Part shown: piece by piece, positions 1-11,961 of the stretch
Position numbering within the stretch: position 1 is the first letter of the stretch
How the letters are laid out: each line of letters begins with the position of its first letter
NCBI GenBank assembly: GCA_021234155.1
Contig: JAJEKV010000036.1
Span: 4,902,209-4,966,208 of the forward strand
Length of the DNA: 64,000 nt
Source: Isoetes taiwanensis
Taxonomy: Eukaryota > Streptophyta > Lycopodiopsida > Isoetales > Isoetaceae
Direction: 5' to 3'
Notes under the pieces: model-generated
The model's input: the letters and a program-made list of their open reading frames with translations, nothing else
What the model was told of the DNA's origin: nothing
Databases searched by the model: none
Position numbers and translations under genes: made by a program

Positions 1-1228
1 GGCAAATTGCGGCTCCAAATCTGATTGAATCCCCCCGCCTTTGCTCCCCAAATCATCTCCTGAACCTTTTCCGAGACCTCTGGAACCCCCTGTGGCACTT
101 GATTCAAGGGAATTTGCTCAAATTAAGCCTAAAATCACTCAACCGAGCTGGTTTTTGGGAGGGACAGTTTTTATCCAAGAATGGACATCATTTTTTCACC
201 CCCCCGAGAGATATACCTCTCGCGGATCCGGGCGCTTTATATCTTTGATATTTTATTGATCCGTTTCTACTCCAAATTCAGCTAATCCTGCTCGAGATTG
301 AAGATTGATCAGATTTTGATCGAAGACCGACCGTGGTTGTGACCTACCCGACACCAAAACTTCTACCGCAATTCAAAATTCCTTATTACTTTTCTTCCGC
401 ATAATTTCTAGATTATCGTAAGCTTACTATGCTTTGGGAGTTACTCTCAAGCATTATTTTGGATATTTTCTCCCCGAGATTTCTGAACTCCCGCGGATAT
501 TTTATGATCTTAATGCATATTCTTTGCCCGAAAAAATAGTGTTGCCATCTTCTCAAGTTATAAACTGTTAATGCCCCCGTTTAGACCAATAGAAATCAGA
601 TATTTTAAGTTGAATCCCAGCTAAATAGTTGTGTCCCAAATTTTAAATAGGATTGAGTATTGTTTATATGCAAAGAAAACAAAGAAAAAAATAGTTTTTT
701 CATATATTCTCACACAAACCGTGATGTAATTCAAGACTTTGGTCCTGTCTCAAGAAATATCATAGTGTTTGCTTGTCAAGAAAACCCTATGCACGTGATT
801 TAGAGTTCATTCCGAGGTCATTTGCACAAATTCCAACTCAAAATTCATCACCAAACTCCATTTGCAAATTTTTTGGCTCGCTTTGGCATTGACCAATTTT
901 TGATGAACTTTGACATTGATTTTCTTGGTCTTCCCTATCCAAATCGAGATGTACTTTCATCAAGAGTTCCCTCTACTTGTCTATAACTCATACCAAAACC
1001 AAAACTCAAAAATCTTAAAGGGTGTGACTGCAAGATTGATTTTTGTTTCGACAGCTTTTTTTTTCGCTTGTGGACTGAGTGATTTTGACAAAACCAAAGA
1101 TTTGAAATTGAGTTCTTTTGCTTTATATGATTAAGGATTGATCACCCTAAGTGATCCTGGAGGTCCCGACCAGCTTTGTTTACACTTCCTTTGAGGTTAG
1201 GCTAAAATTCCAGTGTTTTAGGCTAACA
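1..1228 (+). repeat. 5' LTR of the first gypsy element (partial)
   Basis: It aligns base by base, with many small indels, to 9670-10889. The shared right end is GGCTAACA at 1228, after which the two copies diverge. Ending in CA fits the canonical TG...CA LTR structure. The beginning is outside the window. Confidence 0.87.
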
Positions 1229-1231
1229 TTT

Positions 1232-1250
1232 TGGAGGTCCTACCGAGATC
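1232..1250 (+). promoter_or_regulatory. Putative primer-binding site of the first gypsy element
   Basis: Immediately after the LTR end comes TTT and then TGGAGGTCCTACCGAGATC. It begins with TGG, as expected for pairing to a tRNA 3' CCA end. I could not match it convincingly to a particular tRNA, so only the position and the TGG start support it. Confidence 0.4.
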
Positions 1251-1588
1251 TTTACCCGAAATTGAACTCAAATGGGGCCAAAGAAGCATGCCGAGCCCGG
1301 CTGAACCACCGAGGAGACAAATCAACCGTAATTAGTAGGAGTAAGCATGAGAGTGGCTACCAGATCTATAACCAATGCCACAAACACTCCTAATGTGCCT
1401 ATTCCTCCACAAGCTCCTCTCTATCGGGCCTACCAATGTTACAAATATTTCTACCTTGCCCTCGCCTTCACAAGTTCAAAATCTTTTTGAGCCAACCTCC
1501 ACCAGCCCCTTATCATTTTGAGCTAATCAGACTGCTTTCTCCTCCTTATTATGATTCTTCCATGAATGCCAACCATTTTTGAAGAATT

Positions 1589-2575
1589 TTGAAGAATACT
1601 ATGAGGAGCATGGGAGAAAAAAGGCTCCAGATTTTCTCGAAGTTCACCAAGTGCATGAAGGGTGATGAGGCCGTGTCTTGGTTGGATTTTGAGCTCTCCA
1701 TTGGTACTAAGTGGGATGAATTGGAACAAAAGTTTCTATCAAGGTTTGGTAAGACTACTACCGTGATCTTGTTTTTGAACTCAATTCTTTTCTATTAGAC
1801 CCCGGGTGAAAGTGTGAAGCAAGATGTGGAAAGATTTAACTCTTATTTGCTAGTTTGTAACAGAACCAAGTCTCTCACCCAACTTTGCATTTGGTTGTTT
1901 CTTTTATCAAAGGTTTGATGCCCGCACTCCGTGATTTATAGGAAATTGCTAAAACTTCAGAGATTTGGTGAACTAGATTCTATTCATAAAGCATTTGTAA
2001 AGGTCGTGGATTTAGTAGAATTGCTAAGCTATTTGCCCGATGAAGAAACCGAGACCCATTCTATCCTTCTCATCATGATTTCGAAAGCATGAGCTACACT
2101 ATACTAATGCCGCTCCTCAGATATGCGCTCGTGAAAAGAAAAGAAAAAGCCAAAAGTTGAGGAATTAAACCCTCGTGTTTCGTGAGATGAAATCCGAGAT
2201 AAGTAAAGTATCCAAGCTCTTTTAGAGGTGACTAAACAACTCATGGAGTTGAAAAATGGAAATGGTACTTCTTCTTCTAGCTCGCCCACCGATTGTACAA
2301 ACCGTGGTAAGCCTTTTCATAGGCTGAGAATTGTTATGCTAGGCCTTGTCCTAAATGCAACAGAAAGGCCATTTTGGTAGAGAATGTCCCGTCTGCTCCT
2401 TTTGTAAAGAGGTAGGTCATGATGACAGTTCTCAGCAGTTGTCAAGAATTACTTTGCAAGACAAGAAAAGGATAAAACAGTGTCAAATGTTAGTTTTATT
2501 GAGACTTGTGTGTGGGGACAAGAGGAGCAAGATGTTATGGTTGTGCGCACACGCGCCGTGCCTTATTCAGTAACC
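1589..2575 (+). pseudogene. gag remnant with zinc knuckle, first gypsy element
   Basis: The frame from 1589 encodes a gag-like segment with conserved-looking stretches (DEAVSWLDFELS, WDELEQKFLSRF). This matches the usual gypsy Gag layout, where a W...L..F pattern precedes retroviral-type Gag helices. Around 2340-2400 a CCHC knuckle is recognisable (CPKC, then GHFGREC) but is divided by a one-base frameshift. Several stops interrupt the region. Gag would form the cytoplasmic virus-like particle that packages element RNA. The copy is broken. Confidence 0.65.
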
Positions 2576-2879
2576 CCGCAGTTCTATTCCACCAACTACA
2601 CCCCATAAGGTAACATTTCAACCAGATCCCCTGTAGTATAGCCCCTCCTCCCGTCCAAAGGTATAAACGTATGATTCTCGAACTTGATGAATTTGAATTG
2701 CTCATGAAAAACTCCAAAGTTATCAGAGACTTATTAACTCACGAGAATTGCACCATCTTATAGGGAAAAGCTTATCAAGAGCACTCAAAATGTTGAAGAA
2801 ATCAAGGTAGAGACTTGTCACAATATTTTCAAGCCCTACCGAAAGCAAACCGAAGATCCGTGTGCTTTTACTTGTAATG

Positions 2880-3260
2880 CCACCATAGGTACTTTCCATC
2901 CGATAAGGTTTTGCTAGATGGAGGTTCCTCTCTAAATGTCATGCCTTACCATGTCATGAAAGCATTGATCTCAAGGTAGAAGACAATACTTCTATTGTTC
3001 TAAAATCTTTTTTTCCAATGCTAAGGTAGTGCCAAAGGGAATTGTGAGGAATGTGTCTCATATCATTGTGAGGTATTATTGTGCTAGCTACATTTGTGGT
3101 TGTTGATTTTGAGAATGTTCATCATTCTAACATTTATGATTTATTATTGGGAAGAAGATGGATGAAAACAAGAGATGCTAGGCCGATATGGTCTCAAGGC
3201 ATCTCAAGACTATTTCAAATGGAGCAACCTCCATTAAATTGGTAAACAAGACCGATCCCT
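2880..3260 (+). pseudogene. Aspartic protease domain remnant, first gypsy element
   Basis: At about 2906-2960 the translation reads DKVLLDGGSSLNVMPYHVM, the typical D-G/S active-site loop of plant gypsy retropepsin-like proteases. About 60 codons later comes the expected hydrophobic segment ending in LLLGRRWM (about 3140-3165). It lies between gag and the RNase H-like region. Frameshifts separate it from both neighbours. Confidence 0.65.
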
Positions 3261-3399
3261 CTCGCTAATATTAGGTTCATAGGTGTGGATATTTTGCGTG
3301 AAGAGGAGCCGTGAATTTATAGTTTAGGTCCGGATGTTGGTATAAAAGAAGAAGTGGTCAACTTTGCTCATGTCAATCTTCTCGACCGAAGGAAATAAG

Positions 3400-3835
3400 G
3401 CCTACCTTTGGTTTGATGGAGGTATGTCCAAAAAAATTAGGAATTGCTTCTTCTTCGGCCGCTATTCTAAAGGATACAAATTTAAAACTAATGACCAAAA
3501 TAGGGAGAATTCATCCTAATATTTCCTCTAATGCAGCAGTAATATAGAGCCCTCATTGCAGCCCTACAGAAGCAAAAATTCATGAATATTTCCTATATTA
3601 TTATTTATGGAGACTCACAAATTGGTTTGCGCATTGCATTTTGGGAGAATACCAAACAAAGCATCATGAGATGGAGGATTTGAACACTCAAGCTCGAGAT
3701 TTGTTAACTTTTTTGATCATTGGGAGATTCATCATATTCCAAGATCTAAAAACTTTGAGGCTGATTTATTGTGCAGTGGAAACATTATTGGAGCACTTAT
3801 CCAAGGAGCTATCCAAGAAGACTTCTTAGATGAAG
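3400..3835 (+). pseudogene. RNase H-like domain located upstream of reverse transcriptase
   Basis: Read across three frames, this stretch has the landmarks of an RNase H fold in order: LWFDGG near 3411, YRALIAALQKQKF near 3545, IIIYGDSQI near 3600, GEYQTKHHEMEDLNTQARDL near 3642-3700, and HIPRSKNFEAD near 3735-3765. The acidic positions FDGG, GDSQ and NFEAD match the catalytic aspartates; the glutamate before YRAL is lost at a frameshift. The pattern resembles the additional, archaeal-type RNase H of plant Tat-lineage gypsy elements. In the members I know that domain follows the RT-linked RNase H, so this position is unusual. Confidence 0.66.
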
Positions 3836-4101
3836 ACGAAGCTTTTCAACTTCATCCTATCTTAACTATAAACTTAGCCCAAGAAGAATCATACAAGGAG
3901 CTTAAAGTGAATAAAGAAGGTGTGCCTAGGACTTTGCAAATGGGAGACCTATATGAAGAGGATGACAGAGGTAAAATGGTTGAGTTGTTTGAGGATTGGG
4001 TGGATGTTTTTGCTTGGGAATATTCAGAACTAAAGGGGATTGATAAAAATATTTGTGAGTTTGAAATAAAAGTTCGAGAAGATGCTAAACCCGTTATGTA
4101 A
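3769..4101 (+). pseudogene. Linker and N-terminal reverse transcriptase segment
   Basis: An open stretch of 110 codons ends at a stop just after REDAKPVM. The motif DVFAWEYSELKGID followed by the DAKPV segment is the hallmark lead-in to gypsy reverse transcriptase; the second gypsy element here has the close counterpart DVFAWSYKDLRGID. The 5' part overlaps, in another frame, the end of the RNase H-like domain. Confidence 0.7.
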
Positions 4102-4803
4102 ATTGAGGAGAATTAATTCTTCACTCTTGGATCTTATCAAACAAGAGTTGTCTAAAATGCGTGAGTCGTCCGATAATGCCTATTGTGAATCCTTCCCCGG
4201 TTTCATGCATTGTCCCAGCTTTAAAAAAAAAAAAAAATGGTTCTTTTGAGGATTTGTGTAGATTATAGAGATCTTAATAAGGCTACCATTAAAGATTGTT
4301 ATCCCTTGCCTTTTTAGAAGAAATCCTTTATGCAAGAGCCGGTAAATCCATGTACTCATTTTTGGATGGTTTCTCCGGGTTCAATCGATAAGCATTAAAC
4401 AAGAAGATCAGCCCAAGACATCTTTTATCACCCCATGGGGAACTTTTGCAATGAAAAGGATGCCTTTTGGTTTAATGAATGCCCCCGCTACATTTCAAAG
4501 GGCCATGGACATCGCCTTTGCAAGCATGACCCGTAACGCTTTAGAGTCTTCCCCGATGATTTATGCCTAGGTAATCAAGGAAATGACCATGTTTCAGAGC
4601 TAACAAGAATATTTATATTGTGCGCACAAGCCGGAGTTAATCTAAATCCAAAGAAGTGCATCTTTTTATCATCTAGAGGCCAACCGTTAGGCCATGAAGT
4701 TTCTCGCCTGTGGTCTTCAAGTAGTCGAGGAAAAAATCATTGCCTTAAAGAAGCTTCTGCACCCCCAAGACACTTAGAGATGTTAAAGAATTTATGGGGA
4801 TGA
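4102..4803 (+). pseudogene. Reverse transcriptase core remnant, first gypsy element
   Basis: Fragments in different frames read RICVDYRDLNKATIKDCYPLP (4250-4315), a segment matching TPWGTFAMKRMPFGLMNAPA (4430-4490), and AGVNLNPKKCIFLSSRGQPLGH (4630-4690). These correspond to the fingers, palm and connection of gypsy RT. The DD catalytic box near 4550 survives only across a frameshift. The enzyme would copy element RNA into DNA. Multiple stops mean this copy is dead as read. Confidence 0.7.
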
Positions 4804-4849
4804 CTTCTTTTTGAGAATTTATGTGCCTAATTTCTCTCACCATGTTAGT

Positions 4850-5320
4850 CCTATTTCCAAATTAACCGTGAGTGGGCCATGTTAGTAAAAAAGAAAGTAA
4901 ATACAAAGCTATTGTTTGACCGATGAATGTGAGAAGGCTTTTTGTGCAGATTATAGAAGCTATTTGCCATGCCACTCGATTGAAAACCCCAGATCTCTCA
5001 ATCGCCATTCACAATTTACATTATTCATCATACTAAAAGAGTGTTGGGATTGCTATTTTTTGAGAAAAGCACCCCATTGCTTTTGCAAGTAAACAATGGT
5101 CTCAAACCGAGGAGAGGTATCCTAAGATAGAGAGGAGTGCCGCCGCTTCTTATTTTTTAATAGAAAGGCAAGGACATCTTCTACAAAAATCCCAAGCTAC
5201 CGCTTATATGCCAGTAATCCCATGCCTTTTTTGTATGGTAAGAAATTGAAAACCCAAGCTTCATAGGTGGGCTTGTAGGCTCCAAATTTTATGATCTAAA
5301 GGTTAAGGTCATCCATGTGG
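4850..5320 (+). pseudogene. RT-linked RNase H remnant, first gypsy element
   Basis: In one frame around 5065-5200 the translation reads HPIAFASKQWSQTEERYPKI followed by ERSAAASYFLI. This is the standard motif of the RNase H domain fused to gypsy reverse transcriptase (usually ...EREALA). The element therefore has two RNase H-like regions, this one in the usual place and one at 3400-3835. Confidence 0.65.
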
Positions 5321-6750
5321 TGAATAATCCGAAGTTTGTATTTACCGCCGCCTATTTTGAGCATGAAGAAGTTGTGCAGAAGAAGGAGAGATGGCTAATC
5401 TTGTGGCAAATGAACAAGATCTTTCGTGATAAACAAAGCTCAAGGTTGGCAAAGAATCTATTAGAAAATTCCTCAAATATCAAGAGATACCTCCCGAATT
5501 TTCTAAAAGTCAAGCTTACAAGTTTAGGCTGAAATGTTTAACTTACACTTTGATTGGAGATATTTTGTGCAAGGTAAACAGTGGATGGTGTTCTTTAAGG
5601 TGTGTTGATGAAGAGGAGGTCTGCTTTAGTGCTTGCCGAGAATCATAAAGGTGTTTGTGGTGGTCATTTTGCAGCCAGATACAACCGCCAAAAAATATTA
5701 AGGTCCGGTTATTTCGGCCTCATTTATTTAGAGATTGCTATGATGTCATTAAAACTTGCCATCAATGCCGATCTTTGGTAAGAAAATTTTGCATCCCCGC
5801 CTCTTATCGGGATTGTGTCCCTGTGCCCATTTCAAGTTTGGGGCTAGATTATGTTGGCCCTATAAATCCCCCATCTTTCGCCAAAGATGAATACATTGTT
5901 GTGGCTACGATTTATTTACCAAATGGTCGGCAAAGACCCTTTGAGAAAAGCAAATGCATATACTCATCGCTAGGTTTTTGCATGAAAATATTTGTTCTAG
6001 GTTTGGAATCCCTTTCAAAATTTTGACCGATAGAGGCTCTACTTTTATTAATGAGGTTATTCAAATTCTTGTCTCAAGTCTCAAAATCGACATGTGAAAA
6101 GCTCAGCCTATTATCCTCAAGGAAATGGTCAAGCCGAAGTCTACTAACAAAGTGCTTAAGGGAATTTTGCGTAAAACGGTTTGCCAAAACCAAAAGATTG
6201 GCATTTGAAATTATATGATGCCCTTTGGGCTCATAGAATCACCGCTAAAGCCGCCACTAATGCTTCTCCCTTCAGCTTTGGTTTATGGTGTTGAAGCAGC
6301 TTATTCCTCGCTGAGTTGGAGATTCCTCTTTGAGAATGGCACTCAAGTTGATCCGAGTTTATCAAGCATTACAACACGTATGAAGTTTTGCTAAAATTGG
6401 ATGAGGATAGATTTGATGCGTAAAACTTCAATCTACTTAAGAAGGCTAGGAGTGCAGCAGCTTTTTAAAGCAGCTCACAAGCTCTGTGGATAGATTGGCT
6501 CCATTGGAACTCGTGGCTCAAATGGGATGTTGCAAATGAAGGTAAGCTATCTAAATTTGAAAATCCTTGGGAAGGCCCTTACCAGATTGTAAAAGAAGTC
6601 GGGTTGCTCATCCTATTGGCTTAAGGATCTCAAAACAAAGTTTGAATTACCAAATCCTACAAATATCCAAAGATTTGAAGATATTGGCCTCAACATGCAT
6701 GTTTAGGCCTTTTTGCTCCTATATGAATACTTATTTTAACTTAGAGTAGG
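5317..6750 (+). pseudogene. Integrase remnant, first gypsy element
   Basis: An H2C2 zinc-binding module is readable at 5645-5790 (NHKG, GGHF, KTCHQC). The catalytic core follows with GLDYVGPINPP near 5840, LTDRGSTFINE near 6025 and GNGQAEV near 6120. All three DDE acidic residues are present, but in different frames. Further on, DALWAHRITAKAATNASPF fits the integrase C-terminal core helix. The longest uninterrupted stretch is 5655-6026. The enzyme would join element DNA to chromosomal DNA. Confidence 0.75.
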
Positions 6751-7003
6751 TTAATTGTTGTTGAAAATTGAAGATTTAAAACTCTTTTGATTGGTTCGTT
6801 TCATTTCCCTTTAGGCTTAAGTCGTAGATTCTTGTTGATTGGATTTGCTAAGTTGTTTTTGGTTAGTTGTATTCAAGGTTCTTAATACTTGTACCATCAA
6901 GACCATTTTTCCTTTGAGGTGAGCTAATTGTGTGTTCTGCTTTGAAGCGTAAATATTTTTTCAAGACCGCATAATTTCAAAAAAGAGCAAGAGAATTTCT
7001 ATT

Positions 7004-7052
<49 letters not shown>

Positions 7053-9669
7053 TACACAAATTTACGTGATGATCGATCCTCTCATAGGAAGCCAATGCTA
7101 TCAAGATTCCCTCAAGGGATAGTAGGAATCTTGTCCAAGGAGAGCCATCTGGCAAAGATCCAAGAGACCATTATATCCGTAAAAAAATTGTTCATGGTAC
7201 CAAAAACATACCGATCTTCACCCGTAGATTCTCTTTCAGAGTTTGAAATGCATCTCTTTTATCATGAGAAGCATCAAGGAACCATAGCTATCTCCGCTAG
7301 CATCCCTGGGGGAGTAGTATAACCGCCTATACCGCCAAATTGAGCATCCCGTCACCATGATGATGCTTACACAAAAGTAGTGCATATGTAGCATCCGAAT
7401 GCATTCCCTTGTAAAAAATTCCGCCCACGAGCCTTTGTGTTCTCGCACTGCGGCAAAGGTCGCTAGTTTCTCTTGATAAGTCTTTTGCCCAAGGAAACAC
7501 TCCATGGCAAGGTGATCATGGTTCATGTCTTTTTGTAGAGTTCCTTTTCTGAGTCGTGGTAGTTTTGGTCAACATTTGTGCCTTCCCATATACACGCCTC
7601 GTAAATGCATGTGCACCGAAAATTTCCACGAGGAAGAGGTTCTTCATTAATTAAAACATTGTCCCATTCTCAGACTCAGATGCAATTCTTGCATGTGTCT
7701 GATTACACCATAAGGAATAGGTACTCTCAGAATGGATCAAGCTCGTGAAGCACTCCTAAATTGCTCTGGATCACCGTTACATTGTCCCGTATAGGTGTAT
7801 GGTAAGAAAAAGGAGCCATGATCTAAGGGAGGTCGAAGTTTTCGAAAGCACGAAGCAGAGGAGGAGCAAATTAGGTTCGAGCTCGATGGTTTGAATTTTT
7901 GGTTTGAAGGTTTGAATTTTTAGTTTGAAATACATTCAATGGTTGTATGAGCCAAATTTCTTGAATAGTAGAAGTTTAGTTAAATAGGGTAGAGATTTGC
8001 TATGCTTTAACAATTTTGAGTGTTGTCATTTCAGTCCATTTGCTCATTACTCTTATTTGTCTTAAGTTGGCCTCTTTCCATCTAGCCCTTGCTTCCATAT
8101 GAAATTTTAAGAGTGCTAATCCTACATTGTTACTCATCCCTTTATTTGGCACTCATGCTAATTTGATTATCATTGTCATATGCGTGTTCATCCACTTTTC
8201 TCCATATTCACCTGCCTTGAGTTGTCCTACCCTCCATTTGATCTTATTTTCTTATCACTCTCTCCATTACCTTTATACTGGCCTCATATTTCCCACCACC
8301 ACCGCAGAGTAATTCTATTCCCTCCACCACTTGTTGATATTTTGAAGACCTTCGCTAGCATTTTTCCTTTGAGGCCGAGGGGACCAGCCTCATTCTTTTT
8401 TTTGAGGAGATGTTGCCCCTTTTGGGCAACATGGACCATCATGATACCTAGAGTTTCAAGATTGGAAGATACTTGTCGAGTTTGGAAGACTTGTGGTTTC
8501 TTTTGAGGTTTCATCTTAAGTTACTTTCCTATTACTCATATGGTAAGAGTTAGTGTTATTTTGATCCCGCTAGAGTTTGGAAGAAATTGGCTCAAGTTTG
8601 GAAGACCCTTGGGATCTTGGTTGTATAGCCTAATTCTTTTCCTTTGAGGAAATTTTCTAGTTACATTCTTATTTCTTGAAGACTGTGCAAAGGATATAGC
8701 AAGCTATACAAGGAGTTATAAGCATGTTGCTCATATTCACTCATATGGAGCTAAATGGAGTTGCACCAATGGTTTGGAAGTCACACCTATGAAGATGTCA
8801 CTTTAAAGGTGAATTTTGCTCTTGTTTAGGCCTTGAAGATTGGAAGACCTTTTAGAAGTTTGGAAGACCCTAGGGCCTTGAGCAAAGTTATGAGGTATGA
8901 TTTGAGCTTTGGAGATAAGATCATGTGCTGCTGTGGGTTTCCATCCTTTATCCATTTCATCCATTCCATATCCACTTTCCTTTTCATTTTTTATACCCCA
9001 TTTCCACCTTGTCATGCCTTCTTTCATTACTTCACTACCTATATTTTTATTGGCCTCACCTCCACTTGTGAATTGCTCTCAAGAGATCATGAAAACTTCA
9101 AGAGCAAGGAGGCTTGAATTTTACTTTCATCTTATTTCCTAAATCCCGCCATAGCCATTTTTTTTTTTCCTATCTTTTCACCCTCTTCCTATGATTTTTT
9201 CACCATTCCCAAGGTTGAAAACTCATTGACCATGGTCAAAATGGGCAAAATTTCAAGTATCTCAATTTGACTTGAAAACACTCTAGATTTGGAGCTTGGC
9301 AAAAATAGCTATGTTGGCCTTTCCAAAATTCAAAAAAAGACCTTTGAAAATTCCTCAAATATTATTTCTTGGGATGCGTAAAAAAAAAAAAAAAAAAATA
9401 AAAAAAAACCTATTCTAGCCTATCTACCCTATTTTTCTATTTTCCACCTCAGCTTAAATTCCACCTCAGCCCCCCATTGGTCCACGGGCGCCAGGCGTGG
9501 CCTCCGTAACACGAAAGCCGGCACAACCCTTCAAGGTGGCACGCAAATTCAACATGCCGACTCGGATTATTCAATTTATATCCTTATCTTCCGTAATCAT
9601 TCAGGCCCGTGGGATATATCGAGCTTTGAAAAAAAAAAAAAACCCTAAACTTCGAAAGCCGCAAAAACT
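6751..9669 (+). other. Long noncoding 3' region of the first gypsy element
   Basis: There is no convincing coding sequence here between integrase and the part of the 3' LTR that can be aligned. It holds a 45-base poly(A) at 7005-7049, an A-rich run near 9380-9409, and from 8330 to 8870 many scattered copies of a GTTTGGAAGAC-like word. Part of it may belong to the 3' LTR. The poly(A) in mid-element could mark a retroposed insertion. Confidence 0.5.
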
Positions 9670-10889
9670 GCAAATTGCGGTCCAATCTGATTGAATCCCG
9701 CCTTTTGCTCCCCAAATCATCTCCCCGAACCTTTTCCGAGACCTCTCGAACCCCCCGTGGCACTTGATTCAAGGGAATTTGCTCAAATTAAGCCTAAAAT
9801 CACTCAACCGAAAGCTGGTTTTTGGGAGGGATGCTTTTATCCAAGAATGGACATCATTTTCTTCACCCCCTGAGATATACCGCGGATCGGGGCTTTCTAT
9901 ATCTTTGATATTTTATTGATCCGTTTCTACTCCAAATTCAGCTAATCCCTGCTCGAGATTGAAGATTGATCAGATTTTGATCGAAGACCGACCGCGGTTG
10001 TGACCTACCCGACACCAAAACTTCTACCGCAATTCAAAATTCCTTATTACTTTCTTCCGCATAATTTCTAGATTATCGTAAGCTTACTATGCTTTGGGAG
10101 TTACTCTCAAGCATTATTTTGATATTTTTCCCCGAGATTTCTGAACTCCCCGCGGATATTTTATGATCTTAATGCATATTCTTTGCCCGAAAAATAGTGT
10201 TGCCATCTTCTCAAGTTATAAATCTGTTAATGCCCTGCCTAGACCAATAGAAATCAGATATTTTAAGTTGAATCCCAGCCTAAATAGTTGTGTCCCAAAA
10301 TTTCTTTAAATAGGATTGAGTATTGTTTATATGCAAAGAAAACAAAGAAAAAATAGTTTTTTTCATATCCGCCACAAACCGTGATGTAATTCAAGACTTT
10401 GGTCTGTCTCAAGAAATATCATAGTGTTTGCTTGTCAAGAAAACCCTATGCACGTGATTTAGAGTTCATTCTCGAGGTCATTTGCACAAATTCCAACTCA
10501 AAATTCATCACCAAACTCCATTTGCAAATTTTGGCTCTGCTTTGGCATTGACCAATTTTTGACCGAACTTTGACATTGATTTTCTTGGTCTTCCCCTATC
10601 CAAATCGAGACAGACTTTCATCAGTAGTCCCTCTACTTGTCTATAACTCATACCAAAACCAAAACTCAAAAATCTTAAAGGGTGTGGACTGCAAGATTGA
10701 TTTTTGTTTCGACAGCTTTTTTCTCGCTTCGTGGACTCAGAGTGATTTTGACAAAACCAAAGATTTGAAATTGAGTTCTTTTTGCTTTATATGATTAAGG
10801 ATTGATCACCCTAAGTGATCTGGAGGTCCTGACCAGTTTGTTTACACTTCCTTTGAGGTTAGGCTAAAATTCCAGGTTTTAGGCTAACA
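9670..10889 (+). repeat. 3' LTR of the first gypsy element (aligned part)
   Basis: It is a direct repeat of 2-1228. The shared end GGCTAACA is followed here by CATGCGAAGG. The differences from the 5' copy are mostly one- to three-base indels at short C/G-rich tracts. The true left border may lie further left. Confidence 0.86.
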
Positions 10890-10957
10890 CATGCGAAGGG
10901 AGTGGCGAAGTTGAGAATACTTCACTTGCCAACGTCAAGGAAGTATTGTGGGCCTTC

Positions 10958-11961
10958 TTCTCGACTCATGAAGTCGAACTTCGACTTCGCAGGCGAGAAG
11001 AGGAGTGTACACTCTGGACCGCTGGCGGTGTTGAGGGATTCGACTTCGCGATTCGATTGCACAGCCTACCCAATGTCTTCACATTCTTTAGAACCCCGCT
11101 GCGGCCTTCGACTCGTGAGTCGAGAATGTGATACCGCCAATGGCTCTTTTGTGCAAGTCGCGGTCTTCCCGCAGTCGGAGCCACTCTCCTTCGAACCATG
11201 CTCATCAATATTGGCGAAGAGGACCGGCTCGACCGGGTGAGGCCTCGGCACTAACCACCGAGGTGTGGCTTTCGACTTCGTGAGTCCAGAAAACGCAGCT
11301 CTAGTGCACTTTCAGGCTGGCCTGCAGATGCTACCTCAACCACTCTCCTTCTATCTTCCTGACATTGGGCGAAGGGAAGTGGTTTTGACCGGGCTCTGGA
11401 GCCAACTCCTAGCAACCCAATTCTCCACTTCCGTGAGTCGCAGCGGCCTCTACCCAATCAAAGACCGCCTCCTTCGAACCATCTTCTAATATTGGCGGTA
11501 GGGGATGGGCTCTGATTGGGTGGAGGCCTCGGCAACTAACCACAGAGTTGCTGGTTGCTTTCAACTCGTGAGTCCAGAAAACGCAGGCAAGCGTATTTCT
11601 AGAGCTGGCTCGCAGACAAAGATAAACACTCTCCTTCTATCTTCCTGACATTGGCGAAGGGAAGTGTTTTTACCGTCGCAGGGCCAACTCTTAGCAACCC
11701 AATTCTCCCATGTGTGGTCGCAGTAACGCATGCATTCCACGCTGCTTTGCTGTATGCATTCTCGGCTCGCGAAGCCTGGGAATGCCTTACCCAACCGCAC
11801 TCCATGTGTACTAACCGAGTTCGATGGATGGCCAAGGCATTCTCGACTTGGCGAAGTCGAGAATGTAGACAGAAGCCAAGCATTCGACTTCGCAAGTCGA
11901 GAATCCCTTTAGCGACCAATTCTCCTGTAATGCGGTAGCGTTGGCCTCGACCCAGTCGAGT
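10958..11961. repeat. Palindrome cluster 1 (TTCTCGACTCG half-site family)
   Basis: Imperfect copies of a 22-bp palindrome, whose half-site is TTCTCGACTCG followed by its own reverse complement, lie near 10958, 11039, 11107, 11270, 11560, 11758, 11840, 11883 and 11945. The copy at 11840-11863 is nearly complete with two extra central bases. They are interspersed with the tandem repeat block at 11181-12220. I saw no copy outside 10.9-18.5 kb. Confidence 0.75.

Larger units (their letters stand above)
1..10889 (+). mobile_element. Ty3/gypsy LTR retrotransposon, degenerate, left end outside window
   Basis: A near-identical segment occurs at 2-1228 and 9670-10889, and both copies end in GGCTAACA. 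These are read as the 5' LTR (truncated by the window start) and the 3' LTR. Between them, in order on the + strand, are gag, a zinc knuckle, a retropepsin-like DGGSS site, an RNase H-like domain, reverse transcriptase, a conventional RT-linked RNase H and integrase. Every domain is split by frameshifts or stops, so this copy cannot be autonomous as read. The start of the 3' LTR cannot be fixed because its partner begins before the window. The flank after 10889 is CATGC; its matching target duplication would lie outside. Family assignment follows domain content; the lineage (Tat- or Athila-like) is uncertain. Confidence 0.88.

Noticed and set aside
8180-9142. Overlapping open frames on both strands of about 75-110 codons
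   Set aside because: They sit in the noncoding 3' part of the gypsy element, are low-complexity Ser/Phe/Pro-rich, and show no motif.
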